A program made the position numbers and the translations under genes. The notes under the pieces were generated by a model that had not been told where the DNA came from, searched no databases, and was given only the letters and a program-made list of their open reading frames with translations. From Hyphomicrobiales bacterium (lineage in GTDB: Bacteria > Pseudomonadota > Alphaproteobacteria > Rhizobiales > Rhizobiaceae), in NCBI GenBank assembly GCA_900474095.1, contig UCOA01000186.1, positions 1 to 46,134 on the forward strand: a DNA stretch of 46,134 nucleotides. Direction: 5' to 3'. This document shows, piece after piece, positions 27,045 through 35,661 of this stretch. Numbering within the stretch: position 1 is the stretch's first letter; each line of letters begins with the position of its first letter.

Positions 27045-27065
27045 GTTCCGCTTCGAGAGCGGAAC
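27045..27065. terminator. Hairpin after the traA stop codon
   Basis: The inverted repeat GTTCCGCT-TCGAG-AGCGGAAC lies 28 bases beyond the end of traA (which reads on the minus strand). There is no T-run, so terminator function is only suggested by position. The rest of the 295-base gap 26798-27092 holds no gene that I can support. Confidence 0.35.
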
Positions 27066-27092
27066 TCGGGGCAATTCAGGGCGAGCCATAGT

Positions 27093-30000
27093 TTACATCC
27101 CCAATCCCAACCCCTTGTTGAGACTGCGCTTCAGTTCGTACTGACGCGACAGCTCAGCCCGCTGCGCTCGATCGGCAATGCGGGCAACATCCTTGATCCG
27201 ATCAAGCTTGGCGATGACCTCTGGCCCAAACCGCAGGTTTTCCGTCTTCAGGTCGCGCGGATCAGCGCTGCCGAACCGCTGTTCCAGCGCCTGCGCGACT
27301 TGTGTCGCCTCATCGAGCGCCTGCTTTCCTTCCGGCGTGCCGGACATCTTCTCAAGGAATTTCGGCTTCTCGGCCTGGGGCAGCCCATCGAGCTGCTTCA
27401 GGATGGCCTCGCTGCGCGGTGTCAGCCCCGGCACCTCGACCACATCGCGCTTCTCGCGGTTCCAGGTCTCCGACTGGCGTTCAGCCTCCAGCCGCCGCTC
27501 CCACGTTCGACCGGCCGATGCAACATGATTGCTGAGCGCCTTGGCATAGTGGCGAGCGGCCTTACGTTCCTTGTTCTCACCCAGCAGCCCCGTCTTGCCG
27601 CGCAACTCCCCAAACTGCTCCGGCCGCTCGGCAACTGATTTCGCCAGCGCCTGCCCCTCCATGCCCTTGTCCAAAATGGCAACACTCAGCGTGGCAGCAA
27701 CACCATCGGGATCGGCATAGACATTGCGACCAACGGAACGCACCGCCTCCACGGACCGTTCAAAGTCCGGCCGCGCCTTTTCGCGGGCCACATCCTCGAT
27801 GCTGCGCGAATGTTTCGTCAGCGCCGGCACAAGCGGCTCGACTTTCTCCGCCGGCCCCTCGACACCCTGCCCGCTCCGTTGCGCGGGTGCTGAGGGCTGA
27901 AGATCGGCCTGCGAGCGAACGCGCTCATCGATAGCGCTGTAGTGAGCCGCAGGCCGCTCTTCGGCCCGACCAGGCGAGAGGCTGACGGCAATCTCGCTGC
28001 GAAGGCCAAACTCCTCCGCAAGCCCGCGCCGCTCGGCAAAGGCCCGGGTATAATCCAGCGTCGTTTCCTTGGCACCCGATCGGCCCATGCTGGCGCTGAG
28101 CCCCTTCATATCCTTCAACTCGTCGCGGCCGGCATAGAGCTGCACACTGTCACGATGGCGCGTCATCGCCACATAGGTCAGATGCCGATCCATGGTGGCG
28201 GAGGCCATGACGAAGGTCCGATCGACCGTCGCTCCTTGGGATTTATGAATGGTCGTTGCATAGCCGTGGTCAAAGGCTTGGTAACTATTCACAGGTATGG
28301 AGATGGTACGGGCATTGTTCTGCTCTGCGCCGTCGAGACGTATTTGTAGTGCGTCCGGCTCGACGGCCTCAACCGTTCCCAGCATGCCGTTTTTCACACC
28401 AAGGTCGCGATTGTTTTCCAGCAACACGATCCGGTCGCCTGGCGCGAACGACCGCTTGCCGTCATTGGTCTGGAATGTGAGTTCCCCAGCCTCTTCGCCC
28501 CGCCCCAGCCGATGGCTGTCCTGAAGCGAGGCGCGAATATCCGCATTGATCGCCCGGACATCGACGCGGCGATGCGCCAGCGCAATCCGCGATCCGTATG
28601 AGCGCGCCTCCAGATCTGAGAGATAATCGCGGACCAGACCGGCGCGCGCCTCATCCTTGTTGTCCGAGAAGTTTACAGTGCCGCGATCGGCGTAAGCGGC
28701 AAGCCCCTCGCCTGTGCGATGCGTGGCAAATGCGATTGACGCCTCTCGCTGCCAGCCTTCATTCTGCCGGCGGATTTCGGAAAGTTCGACCGCACCGACA
28801 CGCTCGGCAATCGCCCGGAACGGAGATCCCGCCCCGATCGCCTGAAGCTGCTCGTGATCGCCGACAAAAACCAGCTTGGCACCACGCGCCTCGGCCTCCA
28901 TCACGAACCGGGCCAGCTGCCGGCTTCCGACCATGCCGGCCTCGTCGATGACGAGAACATCGCCCTTGCCGAGCTGCCCCCTCCCCGCCTGCCAGCCATA
29001 TTCCCATGACGCCAATGTGCGCGAAGGAATGCCCGAGGACTCTTCAAGCCCCTCCGCCGCCTTGCCGGCAAGTGCTGCACCATGAACCTTATACCCCTGC
29101 CGCTCCCAGGCATCGCGCGCAGCGGCAAGCATGGTGGATTTGCCCGCGCCGGCAAAGCCGATCACCGCCGCCACCTGCTCCCGCCCGGTGATGTGCTGAA
29201 CGGCGACACGCTGCTCCTCACTCAAACCGGAACGCTCGATCGCCCGCTCCCGATCGACAAGCAACATGTCGCCGCCCTCGACTTTTCCAGAAAGTGAGGC
29301 CGCGGTTCTTGCCCTTATCGCATCGTCCTGTAGGCTCAATGCCTGATCGACATAATGTCGATGAACGCCATGGCTGGAGGACTGTGCCATTCGCTCAGCA
29401 TGCGCGGCCATGGCGTGCTCGATCTCCAGCATCTCCCGTGTCGAATACCGCGCCAGCTCGCCGTTCTGCTCCGGCTGCAATTCGACCAAAGCCGGCGATG
29501 CCATGACAGCGGCAAAGGCATTCCGAAAACCTTGCATATCGTCGATGTAGCGATGCAGCGCCCGCGCCACATCGTGCCGGTCGAACACGCTCTTCTCGTC
29601 TGTCAGGATCGACAACACCTGCTCCGGCTTTTCCCGGATGAGCGCGGCATTGCGCCGTGCCGCCTTCTCGTCGATCCGCGTCCGCGACACCTCCAGCCCA
29701 CGCCGGTCCATCTGGGAGGCAAAGACGCCCATATGCTCGGTCGGTTCAACCTCAAGCCCGCGCTCCTGGTGCGAGCGATGATCGATCCGAACGTCAAAGC
29801 CGGCCCGCACCAGATGACGGTTGGCGTGGTTCTCCCAGGCCTGCCGGATATCCCGAAGCTGCATATGAGAGGTCGGCTGATCATGGTTCAGCAGCCACTT
29901 GTTCTCCCGCTCGATCAGAGTCTTTTCGCCAAGGCCATCAGGCAAAACTGTCCGCGTCGTCATCAGCACATGGGCGTGGAAGTTGCGGACATCGCCTTCT

Positions 30001-30389
30001 GTGTGCGGCTGGTGAATGGCGAAGTCCACCGCAGCGCCATACCGGTTGGCCAGATCGCGGGCAAAGTCCCGCGTCAAGGAAAGACGCTGCTCTGAAGTCA
30101 TCTCATGCGGAAGGGCGACCTCCAACTCCCGGGCCACCCGCGCATCCCGACGTTTCTCCGCATGCTCGACCGCATTCCACAGCCGAGAGCGATCAAGCGC
30201 CCAATCCGCTTTCACGTCTTCAGGAAGGACGATCTCGGCATGCACGACGCCCTTCTTGCGGGTGAAGTCGTGCACCAGGCCGTCGCGCTCATTCAGCATC
30301 ATCGTTGCAGTCCGATAGGCGGCAGCCGCCACGGCGCTACGACCGCCGCTGCGGGCTATCGGCTTCATGCTGCAATGATAAATTGCCAA
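27093..30389 (-). CDS. traA: Ti-type conjugative relaxase/helicase TraA (MOBQ)
   Basis: 1098 aa from a TTG at 30389. This start is chosen because GGAGA lies seven bases upstream and the family N-terminus (AIYHCSMKPIARSGGRSA) begins there. The relaxase domain (about 1-230) has an AAAYR region and FHAHVLMTTR, the HxH metal motif. The helicase domain has the Walker A GFAGAGKST near residue 412, VLVIDEAGMVGS, and the C-terminal TTIHKSQGATVD and YVAMTRHRD motifs. A long charged C-terminal region follows. The enzyme nicks oriT, stays bound to the 5' end and unwinds the strand for transfer. An RSF1010-type oriT lies 40 bases upstream of its start. Confidence 0.93.
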   Translation of the reverse strand: MAIYHCSMKPIARSGGRSAVAAAAYRTATMMLNERDGLVHDFTRKKGVVHAEIVLPEDVKADWALDRSRLWNAVEHAEKRRDARVARELEVALPHEMTSEQRLSLTRDFARDLANRYGAAVDFAIHQPHTEGDVRNFHAHVLMTTRTVLPDGLGEKTLIERENKWLLNHDQPTSHMQLRDIRQAWENHANRHLVRAGFDVRIDHRSHQERGLEVEPTEHMGVFASQMDRRGLEVSRTRIDEKAARRNAALIREKPEQVLSILTDEKSVFDRHDVARALHRYIDDMQGFRNAFAAVMASPALVELQPEQNGELARYSTREMLEIEHAMAAHAERMAQSSSHGVHRHYVDQALSLQDDAIRARTAASLSGKVEGGDMLLVDRERAIERSGLSEEQRVAVQHITGREQVAAVIGFAGAGKSTMLAAARDAWERQGYKVHGAALAGKAAEGLEESSGIPSRTLASWEYGWQAGRGQLGKGDVLVIDEAGMVGSRQLARFVMEAEARGAKLVFVGDHEQLQAIGAGSPFRAIAERVGAVELSEIRRQNEGWQREASIAFATHRTGEGLAAYADRGTVNFSDNKDEARAGLVRDYLSDLEARSYGSRIALAHRRVDVRAINADIRASLQDSHRLGRGEEAGELTFQTNDGKRSFAPGDRIVLLENNRDLGVKNGMLGTVEAVEPDALQIRLDGAEQNNARTISIPVNSYQAFDHGYATTIHKSQGATVDRTFVMASATMDRHLTYVAMTRHRDSVQLYAGRDELKDMKGLSASMGRSGAKETTLDYTRAFAERRGLAEEFGLRSEIAVSLSPGRAEERPAAHYSAIDERVRSQADLQPSAPAQRSGQGVEGPAEKVEPLVPALTKHSRSIEDVAREKARPDFERSVEAVRSVGRNVYADPDGVAATLSVAILDKGMEGQALAKSVAERPEQFGELRGKTGLLGENKERKAARHYAKALSNHVASAGRTWERRLEAERQSETWNREKRDVVEVPGLTPRSEAILKQLDGLPQAEKPKFLEKMSGTPEGKQALDEATQVAQALEQRFGSADPRDLKTENLRFGPEVIAKLDRIKDVARIADRAQRAELSRQYELKRSLNKGLGLGM

Positions 30390-30428
30390 ATGTCGTTCTC
30401 CGAATTGCAAATGAGGATATCAAGCGCT

Positions 30429-30459
30429 GAGTTGCCCTGCAACTCGTAAGTGCGCCCTT
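30429..30459 (+). other. Origin of transfer (oriT), RSF1010/Ti type
   Basis: A perfect inverted repeat, GAGTTGC-CCT-GCAACTC (30429-30445), is followed at once by GTAAGTGCGCCCTT (30446-30459). This is the layout of RSF1010/R1162 oriT: an inverted repeat, then TAAATGCG|CCCT, and Ti plasmid oriT is related. By analogy the nick would fall between 30454 and 30455 on this strand. It lies between the divergent relaxase gene and the mobilisation genes, as expected. The motif is seen; the exact nick point is inferred. Confidence 0.8.
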
Positions 30460-30580
30460 GTAACTTCACTCGCTTCGCTCCCTCCGTCGGGATTATGCAA
30501 GACGCACCAACACCAGTACATATTTAGGGTTGTTCCAGACGACACTATATGTAGTCTCGTTGCATCGCAGGGAGGAGTAA

Positions 30581-31372
30581 ATGGCAACCGACAATTCCGG
30601 GACACTGGCCCTGTTGATCGATGGCGACAACGCTTCGCCAAAAATCGTCATTGGTCTCATGGCTGAGATCGCCAACTACGGGACGGCGAGTGTCAAACGT
30701 GTCTATGGAGACTGGACCGGACCCAACCTGAAGGGCTGGAAGGACTGCCTGCTCGAACATTCCATTCAGCCCATTCAGCAATTTGCTTACACGACAGGAA
30801 AGAACGCCACCGACGGCGCGATGATCATCGACGCCATGGACCTGCTTTACACCGGTCGCTTCTCCGGTTTCTGCATCGTCTCCAGTGACAGCGATTTTGC
30901 GCGGCTTGCAGCCCGCATCCGTGAACAGGCTGTCACGGTCTATGGGTTCGGTGAGCGCAAGACCCCTCGTCCATTCATTACGGCTTGCGACAAGTTCGTC
31001 TATTTCGACGTGCTCAATGCGCCGGCCGAGGAGATCGAAGAGGCAACGGTGCCCGCTCCCCAAAAGCCGGCCGAGGTCAAACCCGCCGCCGCAAAAGCCG
31101 CGCCCAGGAAGGCGGGTCTGGATAAGGCGGCTCGCGACATGTTGACCAAGGCTGTTATCGCCACAGCTGAGGAAGACGGCCGAGCCAATCTGGCTCAAGT
31201 CGGCGGGCATCTGGCCAAGCAAGCGCCCGACTTTGATGCGCGCAACTACGGCTTCCCGAGGTTAAGCGATCTCGTCAAAGCGTCCGGCATCGTCGATGTC
31301 GAGCGGGCCGCGGATAACCCAAAAACGATCCTGGTTCGCCTCAGGAAGACCTCGGCCAGAAATACGAAATAA
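30581..31372 (+). CDS. NYN-domain nuclease-like protein with C-terminal LOTUS (OST-HTH) domain
   Basis: 263 aa, start preceded by a strong GGGAGGAG. The N-terminal NYN/LabA domain (about 8-150) has the acidic residues expected for a PIN-like ribonuclease: D14 and D16 in LLIDGDNASP, DGAMIIDAMDLL, and SSDSDFARLA. An alanine/proline-rich linker (about 150-175) leads to a LOTUS-type winged helix with ANLAQVGGHLAKQAPDFDARNYGF and LVRLRK. The family is thought to bind or cut RNA. It is the first gene on the oriT-proximal side of the mobC-traG operon, starting about 120 bases from the nick site. This suggests that it enters the recipient's control early or regulates transfer; that is inferred. Confidence 0.86.
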   Translation: MATDNSGTLALLIDGDNASPKIVIGLMAEIANYGTASVKRVYGDWTGPNLKGWKDCLLEHSIQPIQQFAYTTGKNATDGAMIIDAMDLLYTGRFSGFCIVSSDSDFARLAARIREQAVTVYGFGERKTPRPFITACDKFVYFDVLNAPAEEIEEATVPAPQKPAEVKPAAAKAAPRKAGLDKAARDMLTKAVIATAEEDGRANLAQVGGHLAKQAPDFDARNYGFPRLSDLVKASGIVDVERAADNPKTILVRLRKTSARNTK

Positions 31373-31382
31373 AGGGATGATG

Positions 31383-31682
31383 ATGGCGCGCAAAACGATC
31401 ACACAGCGCATCTCCGAACTGGAAGAACGCAAGAAGATGCTCAAGGCACGGTTGGGAAAACAGGAGCGCGCCCAGGATACCAGGCGCAAGGTTCTACTCG
31501 GCGCGCTAGTACTGCATCGGCTGGAGCATTCCAACGATGCGGACTTCACCCAGCGCCTCGGCGACTGGCTGCGCAAGGAGCTGCCCGGGTTCCTCACCCG
31601 TGACGGCGACAAGGCCCTGTTCGACGATATCCTCCTGCCGGCATCATCGCCTGAAGGGATCAGCCGCGGAAATCCGGAATGA
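31383..31682 (+). CDS. MobC/TraD-like mobilisation accessory protein
   Basis: 99 aa. Three ATG codons occur in a row (31377, 31380, 31383); the last has AAAGGG six bases upstream and gives MARKTITQRI. A coiled-coil N-terminal half (ISELEERKKMLKARLGKQE) is followed by DTRRKVLLGALVL and GDKALFDDILLP. These match RSF1010 MobC (TRRKVLVGAMIL, DRALFGLPP) as I remember it. MobC helps the relaxase open oriT DNA. It overlaps traG by four bases (ATGA), so they are translationally coupled. Confidence 0.82.
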   Translation: MARKTITQRISELEERKKMLKARLGKQERAQDTRRKVLLGALVLHRLEHSNDADFTQRLGDWLRKELPGFLTRDGDKALFDDILLPASSPEGISRGNPE

Positions 31683-33253
31683 CGGTTTCGCTGCTCCTCA
31701 AATCGATCGTCAAGGCTCCGGTCCTGGCTGTCGGATGCATGATCGTCGGCGTGCTATTTTCGGCGCTGCTGCTGCTCGCCAACTTTCTCATCCACCTGAT
31801 CGGTGGGCTTGAGCATGGGGAGATCAGCCAGCTCGTTCAGGTCGTCGCTAAATATCTGCCGCTCGTATTCGGTGTGGGAGGTTTCTTCTCGGCATTTATC
31901 ACGGATGTTCCGATGTCGTCCGTGTTCGGCTCTGCCCGCTGGGCAACGGCTAAGGAACTGCAGAAACTCTCGACAACAGATGATGGCCTGCTGATCGGTC
32001 GCGATCCGGAGGCTGACGCGTTGCTGCGCTATGACGGGCCTGCCCATCTGCTGACCATGGCGCCGACGCGAACCGGCAAGGGCGTCGGCACCATCATCCC
32101 CAATCTGCTGACGGCCGAACGCTCGGTAATCTGCATCGATCCGAAGGGTGAGAATGCCCGGATCACCGGTCGTGCGCGAGAACAATTCGGCCCGGTTCAT
32201 ATTATCGATCCATTCGGCGTCACGGGCAGACATTCATCGGCATTCAATCCCCTCGACATGCTCGATCCCGACGGTCTCGATGTGGCGGAGGATGCCAACA
32301 CGCTTGCCGACGCGCTTGTGTTCGACGAGCCGGGCATGGCCGGTGACGCGCACTGGAACGAGGAGGCCAAGGCGCTCATTGCCGGGCTGATCCTCAAGAT
32401 TGCCGTGGCAGAATCCCCGGGGCGCCGGCATCTCGGAACTCTGCGCGAATACCTGACACTTGCGCCCGAGCGGTTCTCCGTTCTATTGGCCCGCATGCAG
32501 GATATGGACGAGGCAAACGGGTTGATCGCACGCGCCGCCAATCGTCACCTTGGCAAGTCCGACCGGGAGGCGGCCGGCGTTCTGTCGGCCGCGCAACGTC
32601 ATACCCATTTCCTCGACAGTCCGCGCATGGCCACGGTGCTTAGCCGATCGGAGTTCCGCTTCGCCGATCTCAAGCGCAACAACGTCACGGTGTTCCTGGT
32701 CCTGCCGCCAGATCGGCTTTCCACCTATTCGCGATGGCTGCGGCTGCTGATCACCCAGAGCCTCACCGACATGGCGCGTGAACCCGCCTCCCCTGCCCGG
32801 CCTATCCTCTACCTGCTCGACGAGTTTACCGCTCTCGGCCATCTGGCTCCGGTCGAACGGGCCATGGGTCTGATGGCCGGCTATGGCGTTCAGCTCTGGC
32901 CGATCCTCCAGGATACCCATCAACTGCGCGCCACCTATGGACAACGCGCCGGCACATTCCTGTCGAATGCCGCCGTATGCCAAGTTTTTGGGGTCAACGA
33001 TATCGACACGGCCGAACTCATTGCCCGCTCGATCGGCAAGACCGATGCGCAATACGTCACCAGGTCCTGGAGCGAGGGTAAAAACTCGTCCTCCGAACAC
33101 ATCTCGGCGCGTGATCTCATCAATGCCGACGAAATCATGCGACTACCGGAAGACAGGATGATCCTGCTCAGACAGGGGCAGCGGCCGGCATGGGTCCGCA
33201 AGCTCAAATATTATACCGATCCGGAATTCAAAGGGGCCTTCGATCCAGCATGA
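31679..33253 (+). CDS. traG: TraG/VirD4-type coupling protein
   Basis: 524 aa. Two membrane segments occur near the N-terminus (about 15-43 and 58-75). The ATPase domain has the Walker A motif APTRTGKGVG at about 128-137, CIDPKGENA, FNPLDMLDPD, and the Walker B motif ILYLLDEFTALG near 380, followed by YGVQLWPILQDTHQLRATYG. This is the ring ATPase that brings the relaxase-DNA complex to a type IV secretion channel. At 524 aa it lacks part of the C-terminal tail of Ti-type TraG (about 630-650 aa). No channel genes lie in the window, so transfer would need a helper system or genes elsewhere on the replicon. Confidence 0.93.
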   Translation: MTVSLLLKSIVKAPVLAVGCMIVGVLFSALLLLANFLIHLIGGLEHGEISQLVQVVAKYLPLVFGVGGFFSAFITDVPMSSVFGSARWATAKELQKLSTTDDGLLIGRDPEADALLRYDGPAHLLTMAPTRTGKGVGTIIPNLLTAERSVICIDPKGENARITGRAREQFGPVHIIDPFGVTGRHSSAFNPLDMLDPDGLDVAEDANTLADALVFDEPGMAGDAHWNEEAKALIAGLILKIAVAESPGRRHLGTLREYLTLAPERFSVLLARMQDMDEANGLIARAANRHLGKSDREAAGVLSAAQRHTHFLDSPRMATVLSRSEFRFADLKRNNVTVFLVLPPDRLSTYSRWLRLLITQSLTDMAREPASPARPILYLLDEFTALGHLAPVERAMGLMAGYGVQLWPILQDTHQLRATYGQRAGTFLSNAAVCQVFGVNDIDTAELIARSIGKTDAQYVTRSWSEGKNSSSEHISARDLINADEIMRLPEDRMILLRQGQRPAWVRKLKYYTDPEFKGAFDPA

Positions 33254-33597
33254 ACGACGAGAACGAACATCTATCGAAAACGCTGGTCTTCACTCTCAGC
33301 GTCATCATCGACAGCGATGCAGAGAAACGGCAGCGTATAGCGTTGGCCTATCAGGAAGCCGAGCTGCTCGTCGCAGCGATCCCATTGGACAATGGCGACG
33401 CCCGCCCCCGCATCGAGGCCTGTTTCAAGCGCGTTGATAGATACAAAGCGGCTGGAGACGTTGCCTGCGCCGGATGGATGCTGAAAGCCGTTGAGGAACG
33501 CGTCAATGAGCAAAATCTGCCGGGATGGAGAAAGCTGCGAAAGGTCATCGACCAGGCGAGCAAGCTTTTACCCCTCGCCACCCCTACACGGCACTGA
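33250..33597 (+). CDS. Conserved small protein linked to traG
   Basis: 115 aa from the ATG at 33250, which overlaps the traG stop (ATGA). Not recognised by name. It is soluble, without signal or membrane segments, and appears helical, with KRQRIALAYQEAELLVAAIPL and ARPRIEACFKRVDRYKAAGD. The tight coupling to traG suggests an accessory mobilisation protein, similar to small unnamed genes after traG on other rhizobial plasmids. Confidence 0.65.
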   Translation: MNDENEHLSKTLVFTLSVIIDSDAEKRQRIALAYQEAELLVAAIPLDNGDARPRIEACFKRVDRYKAAGDVACAGWMLKAVEERVNEQNLPGWRKLRKVIDQASKLLPLATPTRH

Positions 33598-33679
33598 AGG
33601 TGCAAACCTGCTTGGGAATATCGCACGGCGCGGTCGTCCGCCTCAGTTACAAGTCAATGATCGAGAGCCCAATCAAGCT

Positions 33680-33928
33680 CTAGTCATCAACCAACGCGGA
33701 AATTGCAGCTTTTTTGACCCAGATCCCATAGCCATCTTCGTCTTCTGGAATGAACTCTATACCTGCTGCTTCCAGGACATATCTCAAGCTGTCGACAGTG
33801 CCGACCCGAAGCTGCTCACCTCTTTCTAAGCGGCTTACTGTCTGGGTTGAAACATTTGCCGCTTGTGCGAGCTCCCGCACTCCCCAGCCCAGTGCAACAC
33901 GAGCAAGCTTGCACTGAATGGCGTTCAT
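33680..33928 (-). CDS. Small XRE-family DNA-binding protein
   Basis: 82 aa. It is almost entirely a helix-turn-helix: LARVALGWGVRELAQAANVSTQTVSRLERGE, followed by SLRYVLEAAGIEFIPED and a short tail with GIWVKK. This is the common one-domain XRE regulator of rhizobia. It is divergent from the tandem paralogues that start at 34062 and may control them or itself. Confidence 0.85.
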   Translation of the reverse strand: MNAIQCKLARVALGWGVRELAQAANVSTQTVSRLERGEQLRVGTVDSLRYVLEAAGIEFIPEDEDGYGIWVKKAAISALVDD

Positions 33929-34061
33929 TTCACAACACTGTTGTGATTTATCTTGCTAATCCGCGTCCGCAATTGTACCCTCCAGATCTTAATCGGCTGG
34001 CTTTCGTGTTCGTAGCACTAGAGCCGGCCTAACCACACCCAAGCTAGCTGGAGCTCGGATC

Positions 34062-34745
34062 ATGGCTGATTCTGAGAATAGCAGAACTCTGCCCGCAATT
34101 ACCCGCCGAAAACAAAATTCAAAGGGATGGGCGGCAGAAAAATTGCCGCGGATAATCGACCGGCGAAACCTTCTGCCCGTTGCCGCACGTCTGCTCGGCG
34201 CACGTGTCGTAGAACTTGATGGTCAGCGAAGAGCGCCCGGTCCAACGCCTGTAAGGGAATTGTGGCCCCAATGGTACGCACTCTATCAGCGGCAAATGCG
34301 GGCTTATCACTTCAGAAAAAAGCTTGAAGCCGAGATGTTGGAAAATTCCGCCGGTTTGTCGGTAGCGTTGCAAATTGACGAAGCCGATCGACCGCTTGTC
34401 GTTCACTCCTTTGCCGACATCCAACGACTATCCTTCCAACTGGACGCTGAACAGATCACCCAGGCACGCGCCGAACTTCGGCAACGTCGGCGATCATGGA
34501 AAAACGCCGACCGACGTTTGGGGTACAGTGCCGCCGTTGCGCTGGAGCAAGACCTCGCCCAAGAGGCGGGGATAACGGGCCGTGTTATGGGGATTGCGAC
34601 GCCTTCGTCCCTGGTCGAATTGGCCGCGAAGCTCCATTGGTTGATCGTCACGCAAGATCCCGCCCTGAAACTCAAAACGACCCCTTGGCCGGAACTGCGG
34701 ACCATGTTGAAGGATCTCATCCTCATGGAGCTGAGAGGATGCTGA
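34062..34745 (+). CDS. Unknown protein, first of a tandem paralogous pair
   Basis: 227 aa; family not recognised. It begins MADSENSRTLPAITRRK and then has a second twin-arginine stretch, IDRRNLLPVAARLLGA, that weakly resembles a Tat-type leader. The middle has ELWPQWYALYQRQMRAYHFRKKLE, and a charged helical region ends with WPELRTMLKDLILMELRG. It is related to the next gene in its first 16 residues, in the WxxWY segment and in the C-terminal WPxLRxxxxDL motif. No catalytic motif is visible. It lies between the mobilisation and replication modules of the plasmid. Confidence 0.65.
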   Translation: MADSENSRTLPAITRRKQNSKGWAAEKLPRIIDRRNLLPVAARLLGARVVELDGQRRAPGPTPVRELWPQWYALYQRQMRAYHFRKKLEAEMLENSAGLSVALQIDEADRPLVVHSFADIQRLSFQLDAEQITQARAELRQRRRSWKNADRRLGYSAAVALEQDLAQEAGITGRVMGIATPSSLVELAAKLHWLIVTQDPALKLKTTPWPELRTMLKDLILMELRGC

Positions 34746-34844
34746 GCAACGTCACCAAACCGAATCTGGCTAACGTTCCAGCAAATTTCAGGGGCAGGTT
34801 ATTGACGGTCCCGACCGAAATCTGGTTGCAGGGGAGTTCGGATC

Positions 34845-35495
34845 ATGATCGATTCTGAGAACAACGGAACGTTGCCCGCAATCACCCGCAGAAAAATGCT
34901 TTTCGCTACAACGGCATACCTGAGTGCCCTGACGGATCATACCGCCCACGGCGCATCCCTCCCCTCCAGTGATCAAAAAACCATTGCCCCTGGAAACGTG
35001 TTGGCACTTTGGCGCGCCTGGTACGACGCGCATGAAGAAGGAAAGAGGTTGTGCCACCAGCAACAGAGGCTGGAAACGGAAGTCCTGAAATCCGCCGGCA
35101 GTTTTCCAGTCCTAAAGCTGGAGATACCGGGCGAAGGCACTCCTATCGTCGTCCGCACCTGCGCACAAATCGATACCCTGTTACCTGGGGATGCAATGGC
35201 GGAAGCAAGGAAGACGGCGAAAACCGAATTGGCGGCCAGGCTTCGAAAATGGAACGCCGCCGATGAACTGTTCGGCTACAGCAGGACCCGTCATGCGGAA
35301 ACCCAAAACGCTGGCGATGAAGAAGCTTCCGCAAAGTCCCTTTGGGAGGCCCCCGCTCTCACAACCTCGGACGTCATTGCCAAGCTTCATTCGATCATTG
35401 AAACAGAGGACCCCGGCGCTCACTTCGAGGAAAGGCCATGGCCGCAATTGCGGATGGTCTTCGCCGACCTTGTCCGGATTGAACACCGCGCATAA
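34845..35495 (+). CDS. Unknown protein, second of a tandem paralogous pair
   Basis: 216 aa. The start region copies the previous gene (MIDSENNGTLPAITRRK) and then has RRKMLFATTAYLSAL, a possible twin-arginine leader. Shared blocks are LWRAWYDAHEEGKRL, ETEVLKSAG, DVIAKLHSIIETEDP and WPQLRMVFADLVRIE. The 12 bases before both start codons are nearly the same (GGAGCTCGGATC and GGAGTTCGGATC), so the duplication included the ribosome binding site. Function unknown; the copies have diverged a lot, so both may be active. Confidence 0.65.
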   Translation: MIDSENNGTLPAITRRKMLFATTAYLSALTDHTAHGASLPSSDQKTIAPGNVLALWRAWYDAHEEGKRLCHQQQRLETEVLKSAGSFPVLKLEIPGEGTPIVVRTCAQIDTLLPGDAMAEARKTAKTELAARLRKWNAADELFGYSRTRHAETQNAGDEEASAKSLWEAPALTTSDVIAKLHSIIETEDPGAHFEERPWPQLRMVFADLVRIEHRA

Positions 35496-35661
35496 CCGAC
35501 ACCGCCAGTTGGCACTCCGGGACACGCCTGGCAGTCCCTCGCTGGCGTGAAAGCCACCTTCTCGTTATCTTCCAAGTTCGCCATACCACTCTATCGACGC
35601 TTCGCGAAAGCGGTGCAGCAATTCCCTGGCCGGGACATCGACACCAGCTACACGCGTCGGA

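Noticed and set aside
27037-27048. 12-base word CAAATGTCGTTC repeated at 30387-30398, considered as ends of a mobile element
   Set aside because: Many 12-base matches are expected by chance in 46 kb, and no transposase or terminal repeats accompany it.
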